Assembly: GCF_001949145.1 (NCBI RefSeq)
Contig: NW_019091695.1
Span: forward strand, 1-30,324
Source: Acanthaster planci
Lineage: Eukaryota; Echinodermata; Asteroidea; Valvatida; Acanthasteridae
Direction: 5' to 3'
Length of the DNA stretch: 30,324 nucleotides
In this document: piece after piece, positions 11,731 to 22,384 of the stretch
Layout of the letters: every line of letters starts with the position of its first letter
Numbering within the stretch: the first letter of the stretch is position 1
Program-made: the position numbers and the translations under genes
Notes under the pieces: model-generated
What the model was told of the DNA's origin: nothing
Database searches by the model: none
What the model saw: the letters and a program-made list of their open reading frames with translations, nothing else

Positions 11731-11914
11731 ATTAGCTCGGTGGTTGACTGGTTAAGACGTCTGCACGAGTAAGCAGGAGGTCATGGGTTGGAGTCCCACC
11801 CGAGTGATTTTTTTCCAGCGTTTGCTTGGGTGGTGAAGCACTGAGCATACAATGTTAATTCTGATTGGTGTAGGGCAAATATCACCCCAACACAAAAACA
11901 TCATGTTTCATCTC
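11731..11914 (+). repeat. tRNA-derived SINE, right copy
   Basis: The head (11731-11808) resembles a tRNA. It has an A-box-like TGGTTGACTGG (11741-11751), then a B box with one change from consensus (GGTTGGAGTCC, 11786-11796), and a 3' arm CCGAGTGAT that partly pairs with the 5' end. The tail contains GGTGGTGAAGCAC, then a block also seen in the left copy (CATCATGTTTCAT). Pol III would transcribe it rightwards, away from the left copy. Confidence 0.7.
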
Positions 11915-12035
11915 ATTGTGTGTATTTGTGAAACAACTTACTTGCGCGTAGTTTCTCTGCGAGTACTCGAGTGACTACTTCTCACTACAGCTACTCACCC
12001 AGCACTAATTTCAATTCATGAAACTAGATACTCAC

Positions 12036-12234
12036 AAACTAAATTTGAAGTTCATGCATCAAGTATTCCTCAAGATATTGTGCTGACATGATTTCTATTG
12101 TTTAAGCCATTGTGACCTTGACCTTTGGGGTCCAAAATCAACAGGCTTCTTCAGACCACCAAGGGGAACTCAAAAACCAAATCTGAAGTGCATACATCAA
12201 GTATTTTCAAAGTTATCGTGCTGACAAGATGTTT
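12036..12234 (+). repeat. Two tandem units of a dispersed repeat, period about 138 bp
   Basis: The block AAACTAAATTTGAAGTTCAT...CTGACATGATTTCT (12036-12096) recurs as AAACCAAATCTGAAGTGCAT...CTGACAAGATGTTT (12174-12234). Between them lies GTGACCTTGACCTTTGGGGTCC, similar to a common dispersed repeat of marine invertebrate genomes. It has no coding potential. Confidence 0.6.
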
Positions 12235-13363
12235 GCAACAAACGCACGCGCACGCAAACATGTTTTTTGGGCAATCATGGACGTTCCTATTGTCCTCTTT
12301 TGTTTGTACTTCAACTTTTTTGGAAGGCCTCCTATATGTTTTGTACACGATTGACAATCATAGACATGGACGGTCTGATTGAAATGAAACAAATAAAAAT
12401 CTTCCACTTCATATGATAGCTTCTCCAAAAATTCTGCAACAATTCAGTGATATGTATTTGTTCCACAAATTTTGAACTATATATGCATCAACATTTGACA
12501 TGTTTGATGGATAATTGCTTCCAATTATGAATTTGTAATTTGGGGGGTTATGTCCACTTTATGGAATTGCCCATAGTGCGGCCGTGCGAAGGTTCCGGAA
12601 GCTCGCTGTGTGGCCTTTTACTTGCATCAGTGCTCTATACTGAACTAAACATTTAGATGGTTTAAGTGTTTTCACCTGTCTTGTGTGGCCAAACTTTTGT
12701 CCAAGCAAGTCTCTATCATCTTTTTACATAGCATGAAAAACTGCACGGAATTCATATGTGATCACCTCCATAACAGACTTGTATTTAATTATCTGCCACA
12801 TTTGGTTTCAAACAAATGTCATCAACTTGGTGCACATGTGTACATAAGCATTTGGAATACTGAACTTGCTTATACTGAAATAAATGTAGTTGCAAATCTG
12901 CGCCTCCACATTGTGTTATGCATACAAATGAAAAGCATGAATACCACCGAGTGGATCATACATGTGCAATTCCAGGACTGGTTAAAGGAGTTCCAGCTCC
13001 CTTTAATAATTTGTTACTTGGTGATTTAATTATACTCATGAAAGTGCAATGCATACATGTAAAATGAACAAAAATGTATTTTACTTACGAGGTAGGCCTT
13101 CACCTTGAACCCACTCTTTGAAATAATTGACAACTGTACATGAATCCTCTTTTGACCACACCATGCGCTTTTTCTCAAGTTGACAAGCACCTGAAAAAAG
13201 ACAAATTAAAGGCCATGATTTACCATGCAACCCACAGCGTTCTTTGGAAAGGTTGTAAAATTGTACCAGGATGTCTTTTTTGGGGGGGGTCTTCTTGTTG
13301 GGCCCAAACTAGGCCATACCACGCATAGTATAGGCGGTTATGTAATTTGCATTTTTGTTTTTG
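12235..13363. other. Non-coding stretch
   Basis: I see no supportable gene. It includes an alternating ACGCACGCGCACGC run near 12242-12256. The 114-codon open frame at 12685-13029 has no recognised domain and composition like its surroundings. Confidence 0.45.
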
Positions 13364-13569
13364 CTAAAGAAGGATTTTTTGTTATAGTTCAATGGATTTT
13401 ACCTTCCTAAGCTAGGAATCCATTGGTAACATTTTTTCCATCTCCCGTGTGGCGGACATTTTGGATTTCAAAATGGCTGCCATTTTTATCCTAATTTGCA
13501 CCATACATGTAACTTTGGATCGGATTGTCATATGAAGTCCATTTTGGTGGCAAACCCTATGTTGATGAT
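13364..13569 (+). repeat. Left inverted-repeat arm
   Basis: It matches the reverse complement of 15044-15244 over nearly its full length. The best-kept block is TTGTCATATGAAGTCCATTTTGGTGGCAAACCC-type sequence near 13527-13560. Weaker similarity continues inward to about 13605, matching the reverse complement of 14876-14930. Confidence 0.75.
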
Positions 13570-14875
13570 ACCTGGGAACCCAAGGATATCATTGTTGAGC
13601 AGCTACTCCCAATGGATGGCAGCCTAAAATTCATCGGGGACAAATCAGGGAATTTTATTCTCCTAATGTTAACCCCGCCAGCATATAGACTTTCAGAATA
13701 ATATCAGTTCATAAAAATCCCTGCCAATTCTCTGAGAACTTCTTGGACCCAAACCGAACCTGCAAACATAGACTGTACCTGTGCCACAATTACAGCCCAT
13801 AGCCTGCTACCAGTATGAACACTTATCCCGTCTGGCCTACAGATTGGGCATTAATAATTATCCCCTTAAGCTCGGATAAGGACAAATGTTGCAAAACATG
13901 TAAGTGTGATGTTATCCCAGCTGGTGGTAATTTAAAAAAATCCAAGATCTAGGATTAACAGGTCAGCAATGATTTATTTGCATTCCTAGTTGGATAATGA
14001 ACATGGGGTTCACCTCCAAACTGACTTGATGTACCAATGAGGACCGAAATTATGGATTATTACGAAATTATTACATGTAAGGTAATGGAGGTCATTTTGA
14101 AAGGTCCAAGATGGCAGCCGACAACATGGATTAATAGAATATTTATAATATATTAAGGATTAATAGGTTGAAAATAATATATTTTATAATAAATTTGGAT
14201 GTCCTCATATCAAAGGCATGCCCAAGAAATTGACTTGATTTGGCATTCAGGTGTAATGTAATTATTAAATGTTAAAAGAAATTCAAAATAGCAGCCATTT
14301 TGAAAAATCCATGACAGCTGCCATCCATTTGATTAACCACTTGCTGCCGGTTTCATTATAAATGTTGATGATGCTGTGCTGGGACAATTATCATTTTTTC
14401 TGTTTTCAAAATTCTTTAAAAATTCATCATTTTAATAACGGACGTTTACACCCACGGGCGGAAATCTTTAGGCACTACTCAAAATTGACAGCTGACCTTC
14501 AATGCCCGAGTATTTCAGCCAGGCCTGCAGCCTTGTAAAAACAGCCCAGATTGTGTGGTGTTACATATCTTTTTTGTTCACGAAACCGTTAGCAGTGAAC
14601 TGCTGACCTCTATTCAATGGGAACCAGATTAGCGTGCAGCGGCGCTGTTTGGCTGTCACTGCGGTGGTAAAGAGCTTTTGTCCCCGGTAATAATCCGCTC
14701 GCTCTAAATGCCCCCAAACCTTGGTACATGGTTTCAGAACAAGGCTGGATTTTCTCTACTATTGAGAGTGAAAAAATGTCAGTAATTCCCAGCAGCCTGG
14801 TCTTTTGTCCAGTTTCGGAGTCCGAGCTTAGTGTATAAAGCCTCGGTGCTCGAAAACGAGTCACCCGGAAAGAAG

Positions 14876-15170
14876 TGATTAACAGGTCAACAGTGATTTC
14901 TTTGGGTTCTTTGGTGTAGCAAGCATGGGGTTTGCCACCAAAATGGACTTAAAATGGTCTGACATGGTCTTAATCAGGTCTGAAGTTACAACAGAAAATA
15001 AGTCTGAAATGGCGGCCATTTTTAAAAATCCAAGATGGCAGCCATCATCAACATAGGGTTTGCCACCAAAATGGACTTCATATGACAATCAGGTCCAAAT
15101 TTATGGTACAAATTAGGTTAAAAATGGTGGCCATTTTGAAATCCAAGATGGCCGCCACATGGTCGACGAA
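14876..15170 (+). repeat. Tandem units of about 128 bp
   Basis: TTTGCCACCAAAATGGACTT occurs at 14931 and again at 15059. Each is followed by a TCAGGTC block, a GG(C/T)GGCCATTTT block and a CCAAGATGGC(A/C)GCC block. A more decayed unit lies near 13952-14130, starting GATTAACAGGTCA, and another near 14190-14330. Confidence 0.6.
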
Positions 15171-15244
15171 AAAAAAAGTTACCAATGGATTTCTGGTAGA
15201 GAAAGGTAAACTTTACTGAATTCATTAAAAACATCCTTCTTTAG
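15044..15244 (-). repeat. Right inverted-repeat arm
   Basis: This is the inverted partner of 13364-13569. It overlaps the second of the 128-bp units, so the arm is itself built from the unit plus an outer piece that includes ACCAATGGATTTCTGG. Confidence 0.75.
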
Positions 15245-18200
15245 AAAAAATTGCAAATGTCAAAAATGTGACACAATATCCTTTACTACATTTTTCTAAA
15301 TTAAAATCAAAATATATGGCTCACGTTCCCCTTTTTGATGAAAAGTGAATTTGTTTTTCAAAATTTCAAGTATTTATGTTTGACTCACCTGACCACCCAT
15401 TTTGGACAAATTTTGTGATAGGCCTACTGAAATTACATGTAATAATGACCTCTGAGGTTTATAGTAAAGTAATGTACAGCGTGTTAATTCTTTTGCCGTC
15501 GTAGTTAATAACAAGAAGGGTAAAATGAAACCAACAAAAGGATAAATATAAACAAAACTACATAAGCCCCCCCCAAACTCTCTGATTTCTGGTCAGTGCG
15601 TCCTAGACATGAACGTGTATATGCATTACCGAAATAAGTTTTTTTAATTCGATGTAAAATGGTGCCCAAAACCTGCCAAACTTGAGCTGGAATCTTGATT
15701 CTGCGTATTTTAACGTGACGTGATGCCACAAAACATGGTGACATGGTCAACTAAAAGTGAGGAAAGAAGCCTTGTCCCGTGTCACTTTTGGATCCAACTA
15801 GTGATAACCAGAAACCAGAGAATAGTTTTTGACCTAAACCCAAATTCACAGGAAGACTCTGGCACACTGAAGACGGCATGAAAGTCAAATGTGAGTTTGT
15901 CAAGATAGACACATTGGTTTGTGTCAATGTTTAGAACAAGCCATTTTGCTTGCATAGTTTCGTTTAAAGCAATAAAATTTACTAAGTTCCCAACAATTCT
16001 TTTTCACACCATTAGTGTCGTCAATAAATCTAAATAACCCAGCAGATAGGTGCAATATAGGGAAGACTTGTGCACTTTTTGATAAAAACATGAAACTTGG
16101 TACACACTCATCTACACGTCAATAGAAACGCATCTGGATACAGGGACATCACAGTTTTAGNCCCTGGTCACTAATGACGGCCATATTCCAAAATGCGCCT
16201 TTACCATTACGCTTCTGGCAGAGAAAAAACAGGTATGTAGCTCCCTGCACAGAAACAAAATCCGTCGAAAATTTTAAAAAGTAATTTTTGGGGGTTTCTT
16301 TTTAACTTCCATTATGTGTTGAATTTTGTTGACAACTGAGAAGCAGCTTTCCTCTTGCAATAAAAAATGAATCAGACTTTAGAATTTTCTCTGAATTCGT
16401 ACACAATCATTATAGCCGCACGTTTTAAGTGTGAAAACTTCGCCCTGATTAAGCATTACACACTTTAACAAGTGGGAGTATGGAGTCTGCGTAAGGGCAC
16501 CGTAGATTCGTGGAGTTCATCCCCACTTTTTTTTAATTTGGAATTCCTATAAGACAGCATTCCCAGATTTGTGGGTGGCATCCATCACAGATACAGTGCA
16601 ACAGTCTACTTCTACGGTGGCCTCACATAGCCACCACTTCTGACTTTCTAAACACTCTGCCTTGAAGAATCACTGGTTACTATGGCAACAATTTGTCAGG
16701 TGTGCCAATAAGCTGCTACCCTTTCTACCTCCACTTGTTAAAGTGTGTATGCTTAATGAAAGTTAAGTTATCCCACTTCAAATATGCGGCTAGTAACAAA
16801 TTTTATCTGAATATCTATATTCAGACAACATTCCAAACTCAAAGATCATTTTTGATGATTTTATTTCTGTAAAATAGGTTGCCAATTATCGCGTTAATTC
16901 CGAGCAAATGGCCATGCATGTCATGTCCCCGACATGGGCTGTTAGGAGTATGAAATTTCCGGCAAGAAGCGTTCGCGAAGTGTACGCTGCACATTTGCAA
17001 GCAGGAGACTTCTGCAAAGTTAAAGACAAAAATGATCAGCAATACAATACTCAATGGGCCTAACAATTCACAAAGTGTTTGCAATAATGTCATGAGGAAA
17101 TGTCGGCATCATTATATGGCGACGCAGAGTATCCATGGTGGCCGGATACAAACAGAAATTTGTCGTCATTACACGCAAAGCGTTCGCGAATGGCACATTC
17201 AACTCTCACGAATACTGGCACACTGAGAAGCGTTTCTCACCATATTTTGCAAGACTTTACAAACTCCCTAACTTTGTAGGCATTCGTTTCGGATGCACCG
17301 TTTGCGAAGAAATATTTGCTCTAAATCCATCGCAATAAGTGCAAATATCCCCCACTCGTAGCAGAGTCGAGAGAGCAACACCCAGGAATTGAGGGGAGCC
17401 CCTGTGTAAGTGCTCATACTCCTCCACAAGTGAACAGTCCTCCAGTCCAATCCCATCATATTGTAACTATTTAGACTGGCTGTTAATTCACACAAAACCA
17501 TAGTAGACAACTACAAATTGACAGTGTAGCAAAAAGTCCATCCTTCTGCTTGAAATGATATTTTGTTTCAAGAAATTTATTCTACAACATACATTTGGAG
17601 CCTTCTACTGTTTGGGTCACCTCATACATGTACATGTTTAATTCTCAGATTTACTCCTTATTTGCTCCTGCATTTCCCTTTCAGCTTGTTTAGTCAGCGG
17701 TAAAGCAGGCCTGTCGGATTGCTGGTTTACCAGCTGACTAAAGCCGCGTTCGCACTGGACTTAAAATTGTCAAAAGATACTGTGTGCAGTAGTTAACATT
17801 CCACAGCAGTAATTCTTCCGTGCATTCGCACGTTACATTCGCGGCTCACAGAAACTTTAATGGGGCATGTCCTCCAAAAATCTCACGAGGGCGTCATGTA
17901 ATTGACCTCCGACACAAATTTAACCATGATCCACCAGATGTTGTTAATATTGTAGCGAGCACCGCGTGATCACCCCCTTGTTTACCGCGGGTTGCCATGC
18001 AACTGGCGCGCGAACTGGTCGTGGTGCACCGGTGCGGCGCGAAATAAGCTGTGTAAAACACTCTCTGGCTGGCTCTCGACGAAGCAGGACTGCTCTCACG
18101 TCTGTGTCCGACCTACACCGCCGCCCCCAAATTGGCTGAGAAAGTTGTAAGTTCCCAAGAAGCAGAGACACAATAAATCATTCAAACCCGTAGAATTGTG

Positions 18201-18562
18201 TGTTGGTAATTATTTCTTCAGTTATACGTGCCATCTCTGTCCCGTCCTGTCTGTCTACAATCTGCACCGTACCTAATCCAGTGAAACCTTAGGCCGCGTC
18301 GAACACGTTACAATATGCATGTGCAGCATCAAACCTAGCATGCCCGCAGAACAAGCTTTCTTTTGCGTTTGTCAGCGTCTATTCGTTCGAAATGCCTATT
18401 GGGCAATTCTTGTGTGTTACGCGGCAAGCCAGTCCTCCTCCATGAAAATCGTACTCGTTATCATTGCAACAGATTTCCCTATATTGCATAGATCATTGAA
18501 GAAGCAGAAAACTGTAGAAGAGCAATTCCATGGCAAGGTAGACATGACAGTAAAATTTCAAG
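15245..18562. other. Non-coding stretch
   Basis: I see no supportable gene. An open frame at 17135-17338 (67 codons) starts in a fair Kozak context (TCCATGG) but has no recognised domain. A perfect hairpin lies at 17689-17742. The composition becomes GC-richer at 17940-18170, with a 75-codon minus-strand frame that is unassigned. There is one ambiguous base at 16161. Confidence 0.4.
17689..17742. repeat. Imperfect hairpin
   Basis: TTTAGTCAGC (17689-17698) pairs perfectly with GCTGACTAAA (17733-17742). The next inward bases, GGTAAA and TTTACC, also pair around a loop of about 20 bases. GCCGCGTTCGCACTGG follows directly, which resembles termini of some DNA transposons. It may be the end of a small element. 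Confidence 0.4.
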
Positions 18563-18566
18563 TTCA
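18563..18566. repeat. Target site duplication, left copy
   Basis: TTCA lies directly outside the left LTR and recurs directly outside the right LTR at 27462-27465. A 4-bp duplication is within the range known for Ty3/Gypsy integrases. Four bases could match by chance, but the agreement with TG...CA ends supports it. Confidence 0.75.
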
Positions 18567-19086
18567 TGTAGGGGTCCAGCCCTGCCTTAAACTATCAGGG
18601 GGTGATTTGTCCACCGGTGAGGGAGGATGATGAAGGGAGATTGAACATGCTGAAATAACTCGACCCNNNNNNNNNNNNNNNNNNNNNNNNNNNNNNNNNN
18701 NNNNNNNNNNNNNNNNNNNNNNNNNNNNNNNNNNNNNNNNNNNNNNNNNNNNNNNNNNNNNNNNNNNNNNNNNNNNNNNNNNNNNNNNNNNNNNNNNNNN
18801 NNNNNNNNNNNNNNNNNNNNNNNNNNNNNNNNNNNNNNNNNNNNNNNNNNNNNNNNNNNNNNNNNNNNNNNNNNNNNNNNNNNNNNNNNNNNNNNNNNNN
18901 NNNNNNNNNNNNNNNNNNNNNNNNNNNNNNNNCTTGGTTAGTTTCCACGTCGACTGCTCGGCGGAAGCGACAGCCATGATCTTCAGAATGCAAAAAGACT
19001 TACTCCGCGTGCGCGTTTCGGCACGTAGGCCACGATGACGTCGCCTTCATAAATTATGTCAATATACTATGCCCCAGATCTCCACA
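18567..19086 (-). repeat. 3' LTR (left), interrupted by assembly gap
   Basis: In element sense it starts TGTGGAGATCTGG and ends CTACA. The two readable parts (18567-18666 and 18933-19086) align with 26810-26909 and 27308-27461 without indels and differ at 8 of 254 positions. The centre is a run of Ns. Confidence 0.93.
18667..18932. other. Assembly gap (266 N) inside the 3' LTR
   Basis: The matching interval in the other LTR (26910-27307) is 398 bases, so the gap length here is probably an estimate that is about 130 bases too short. Open frames that pass through the Ns are artefacts. Confidence 0.95.
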
Positions 19087-19098
19087 AGTTCCCTGCTT
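19087..19098 (-). other. Polypurine tract candidate
   Basis: Directly upstream of the 3' LTR in element sense lies AAGCAGGGAACT, which abuts TGTGGAG. Its position is right for the plus-strand primer. It is short and contains two pyrimidines, so the match is modest. Confidence 0.5.
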
Positions 19099-19953
19099 GG
19101 ACACCATGTGTCCCGAATGGTGATTACAATAAAAATCAAACAATAAATCACTTCACAATCCAAAACAGGAGACGAAAATGGTTACTTTTTTACTTTCCTT
19201 AAGTCCAAAAAAAGATTGGGGACACTTGGGTTATCCACAAGAATCCACAATAAGTAAGCAAACTTACATGTATATATAGAATATACAACATGGTATTCCC
19301 ATTCAGCCAACAAAGAATGGTGCAATGGCAAGGGCGGACCCGGACTCACAAGTGAGCAAATGCCTCCAGCCACTCCCCGTATAACTGAATCTGGAAACAG
19401 TACAACAATGTACCACAAGATACAAAACTTTGTATAAAAGAGAACCCCAAAGAGTCCTCACCAACACACAAACTTATGCAGTTATAAAAATTACTTTTTT
19501 TTTTACAAAATTTCGCTGGCACACCTGAAAACATGAAAAGTCACAACAATAATGTAAAATACGATATTCAAATAGATTTCAGCCAGCAGCACCATTTATA
19601 GCCTTTATACCATATATGCCATTTAAATGATCACATAAAATGATGGCTTATGATTACTAATAGGAAAATTGTTTTTTGTTAATACTTGAAAAGATCTAAA
19701 TACTACTACATACGCACGCGCAGGGAGAAACACCAGTAAATCTTCAAGGCTTGCAGATAGAGCCCACAAAGACTCTGGCTATCGCAACACCATTAAAAAG
19801 ATAGCTTCAGTCACAAATCAGAGGACACTAGATACAAAAAAAATTAAGATAAGATCCCTGTTACATGTAGAATTAACAAAAGCATTTAGACTCGATCCTT
19901 TACTTTTTCAAGGATCTGTAGCAAAATTAGCAAAGGAATAGGAATGTTACCAA
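19099..19953 (-). other. Long 3' untranslated part of the retrotransposon
   Basis: About 850 bases lie between the end of the SGNH-like ORF and the polypurine tract. No domain or long open frame is recognised on the element strand. Small frames at 19182-19534 on that strand lack features. It may contain packaging or export signals, or remains of further coding sequence. Confidence 0.5.
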
Positions 19954-20549
19954 TCAACGTGCTTTACTACCTAAGAATGCATCCCTTATGCACTTGCAGT
20001 ACTTGGTCATGCCATCGGGGGTAAGATGACAACCATCAGCGAGATACTTCGAATAATTCACACGTTTTTGAGGATACATACGCACCTTAGGACACTCTTG
20101 CATCCGGCGAGCAATGAGTGCATTGTAACGTTTTACTCTGTGGTTAAATGTAGAAAGAGGCACTTGATTTGGTCGCGTAATACTTGACTTCCGAATAACT
20201 GAAAAGAGCACAATACACCTCGGTGAAATGCACGGGCACCCAAAGAATCCAAAAACTGAACTGTCTGATCAACTAGTCTCTGAGGCGTGACCTCCAAACT
20301 ACACAGGTCATTAGTTCCCATGTCTAAACAAAGTGTATCAATGGTCTTACACTTCATTTTATGAGTGAAGTGCCCCATATTTGAGAGAAGTCTCTCATAT
20401 GTTAGGCCTGGAAGGCCCTCTATATACACATCACATTCATCACCCACTCCAATATATTCTGCTGGGGACTGGTGGTTTCGACGTGCCTCCCTCAATAATC
20501 TGGCTGGGAAGGGATGTCCAAACACAAACAAAAGTGGTCGCGCGGACAT
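19954..20549 (-). pseudogene. SGNH/GDSL hydrolase-like accessory ORF, frameshifted
   Basis: The first ATG after an upstream TAA is at 20547-20549 (MSARPLLFVFGHPFPARL). The frame runs to about 20215, shifts by one base near 20210-20225, and continues to the stop at 19954, about 198 codons in all. SGNH family blocks are visible in order. Block I is VFGHPFPARL, aligned with the G-x-S nucleophile block. A GLTYERL stretch may hold the block II Gly. Block III is DMGTNDL (GTND, 20307-20318), carrying the oxyanion Asn. Block V is DGCHLTPDG (20026-20037), carrying the catalytic Asp and His. The nucleophile position is Pro (CCC at 20511-20513), one transition away from a Ser codon. SGNH enzymes hydrolyse esters of lipids, acetylated sugars or related substrates; the substrate here is unknown. 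It sits between integrase and 3' LTR in the same sense, so it belongs to the retrotransposon. No signal peptide or membrane segment is seen after the ATG. Confidence 0.75.
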
Positions 20550-20966
20550 GTCCAAATGAAATGAATGAAACGTTAAAAGAGAGAAGAGCAAGTACAAAAC
20601 TACTTGTAAATTTAATTGTGAACGGGATTGAGGCGGCTTATGCCAGATCCTGCAAAGCAGGCAGCCTCACCTTAATAGTGAATATACACACGGAGCTCAG
20701 GGAGCTTGCAGCAAAGGCATCGCTAACACCAAGGCGACTTTTCCAAACAGCGTGTTTTCAGTGATTCGCCAACACAATGGGTAGACCTATCATTAGGTGC
20801 GGCTCTCTGCTCTCCTTAACTGGTCAATAAACAAAAGAATAAACATGAGGAAATACCAAAAGAATCAATATACTTCTCAATGAATAACAAGGTTGTCTAT
20901 GACTTAAATGCTTCCTACATACACTTGCAGAAAACTCTTTGGTAGAAAATACTGGACTATAGTTTG
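20550..20966 (-). other. Gap between integrase and SGNH ORF
   Basis: About 417 bases separate the integrase stop from the SGNH start codon. No coding feature is recognised. The spacing implies that the accessory ORF is expressed from its own or a spliced message rather than by read-through. Confidence 0.5.
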
Positions 20967-22384
20967 CTAAGTGATAGGGTTAAGCCACCCTTCTGCTGGC
21001 TTTTCCTGAAGGCGCTTGGATTTCCGCAACCCAGACTCTTTCTGTTCAGGGTTAGAGCCTTCCTCCAGGTAAACACCCTGAGTGCCAGTTTCCGGAAGTG
21101 CATCTCTACCTGACCTGCCTGATATTTTTGTGCTTGGCATTTGAGGATTCTTACAGCTTTCCGTGAGATTACATGTGATGACCCAGTCTGCATCATCTTC
21201 CTCAAACAAAGTTTCTGGGATCATTGAGTCCAAGTTGTCATTGACTTCTGGCAAACCACAAAGAGGATCCCCAGAATCTTGCAGAATGGGCTCTTTGCAA
21301 GGGTCAATCACTAGCATCCTACGGTTCAGCCACTTGGCATCACCACCCCCAACAGGTCTAACGAGGAATAGATCCTGTGCTTGGTTGGTCTGAGTGACTA
21401 CATACGGCCGCTCCTGGAATATGTTAGCCAGCTTGTGCCTACCTTTGTGTGCCGTCTGTTTGACCAGTACACGATCACCAACGCAAATGGGACTTGCTCT
21501 GGAGCGCTTATCATAATTCCGTTTATTCACCGCTGCAGCCCTACTCAGTCTATCTTTTACCATCTGATGAGTCTGTCTCATGATTTGGGCCTGTTTCTCA
21601 ACAGCTTGTTCACTCCAATTACTGGTTGTGTTGTGCAGAAGATGGTCTAATGCAACTGCCGGATCATGCCCAAACATGAGAGTGTATGGGGTGTAACCTG
21701 TTACTGTATGAGGAGTGTTATTGTAGATGTACACCAAATGTGGAAGCATGTCTGGCCGAAGGTGCCGGCTTTTACCATCCAGAGACTTTATCAGGCCACA
21801 AAGAGTTCGATTGAATCTCTCTGATTGGCCATTGCCCTGTGGGTAGTAAGCTGTGGTTTTGGCTTTCTTAATACCATACAGCCTACAAAGCTCTAAAACA
21901 AGTCGACTCTCAAAGTTTTGGCCACGATCTGAGTGAATTTCTGCAGGAATGCCATAGCAGCAAAACCAATGATCCCTAAGGACCCGTGCCACAGTGGGCA
22001 CAGTCTGGTCTCTGCAAGGAACCGCAATAGAGAACTTGGTGAATGAATCCGTCATTAACAACATGTTTTCTACCTTACCGTTCCCAATATCTAACTTCAG
22101 AAAATCAATGGCAAGGCGCTCTAGAGGCTGAAATGCCAACAAGTGACGCATGGGCGGACGGACAGTAGGGGTTGGAGCTTCAGAAACAACACAATGAAAG
22201 CAGTCATTAATGTGAGCACGAACTGTGCTTGCTATGCCTGGCCAAAAGCAACGTTTCCTCAGAAACAACAGAGTGCGATTGACTCCCTGGTGGCCCCACT
22301 GATCGTGTGCAGCTTCAAAAATCATTTAGCGCAGTTTCTTGGGTGTCAGGAGTTGGAGGACATCAGCAACCCCAGGATCTGTTA
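20967..22384 (-). pseudogene. pol (IN): Integrase of Ty3/Gypsy element, N-terminal stop
   Basis: The longest intact piece is the 452-codon frame 20967-22325. Its start is not genuine: a TAA at 22326-22328 interrupts the same frame, which continues upstream to about 22384, where another frame takes over. Counting from Met at 22325, the zinc finger is H7, H12, C42 and C45 (HX4HX29CX2C). The catalytic triad is D74 (AIDFLKLD), D133 (HSDRGQNFES) and E169 (QGNGQSERFNR), with 35 residues between the last two. A TGYTPYTLMFG stretch follows the core, and a basic SH3-like region with VGDRVLVK comes next. The C-terminus is a long, poorly conserved tail ending WLNPIT. No chromodomain is seen. Integrase inserts the cDNA copy into the host genome. 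The catalytic core is intact in this copy, but the frame breaks upstream would block its production. Confidence 0.93.

Larger units (their letters stand above)
13364..15244. mobile_element. Non-autonomous element with long inverted repeats
   Basis: Two arms of about 200 bp (13364-13569 and 15044-15244) are inverted copies of each other, both ending outward in CTAAAGAAGGAT. The inner part holds degenerate direct repeats containing ATGGCGGCCATTTT and AATCCAAGATGGC. No transposase is visible. An 84-codon open frame at 14610-14864 on the minus strand has no known features. The layout fits a foldback or long-TIR non-autonomous DNA transposon, or a satellite block that inverted. I could not identify a target duplication, so the exact ends are uncertain. 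Confidence 0.6.

Noticed and set aside
11598-11808. Two possible functional tRNA genes
   Set aside because: The heads have A/B-box remains but poor acceptor pairing and a shared non-tRNA tail, which fits SINEs rather than tRNA genes.
12685-13029. 114-codon plus-strand frame
   Set aside because: No domain, no codon bias difference from neighbours and no regulatory context.
17135-17338. 67-codon plus-strand frame with CTVCEEIF and a fair Kozak start
   Set aside because: Short, no domain recognised, and no supporting splice or polyadenylation pattern.
18564-18993. Minus-strand open frames of 132 and 137 codons
   Set aside because: Most of each consists of translated Ns across the assembly gap inside the LTR.
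19954-20549. Envelope glycoprotein in the env position
   Set aside because: No signal peptide, furin site, heptad repeats or membrane anchor; the SGNH blocks explain the frame better.
20381-20764. Plus-strand 127-codon frame opposite the SGNH-like ORF
   Set aside because: It is antisense to a frame with clear family motifs and has none of its own.
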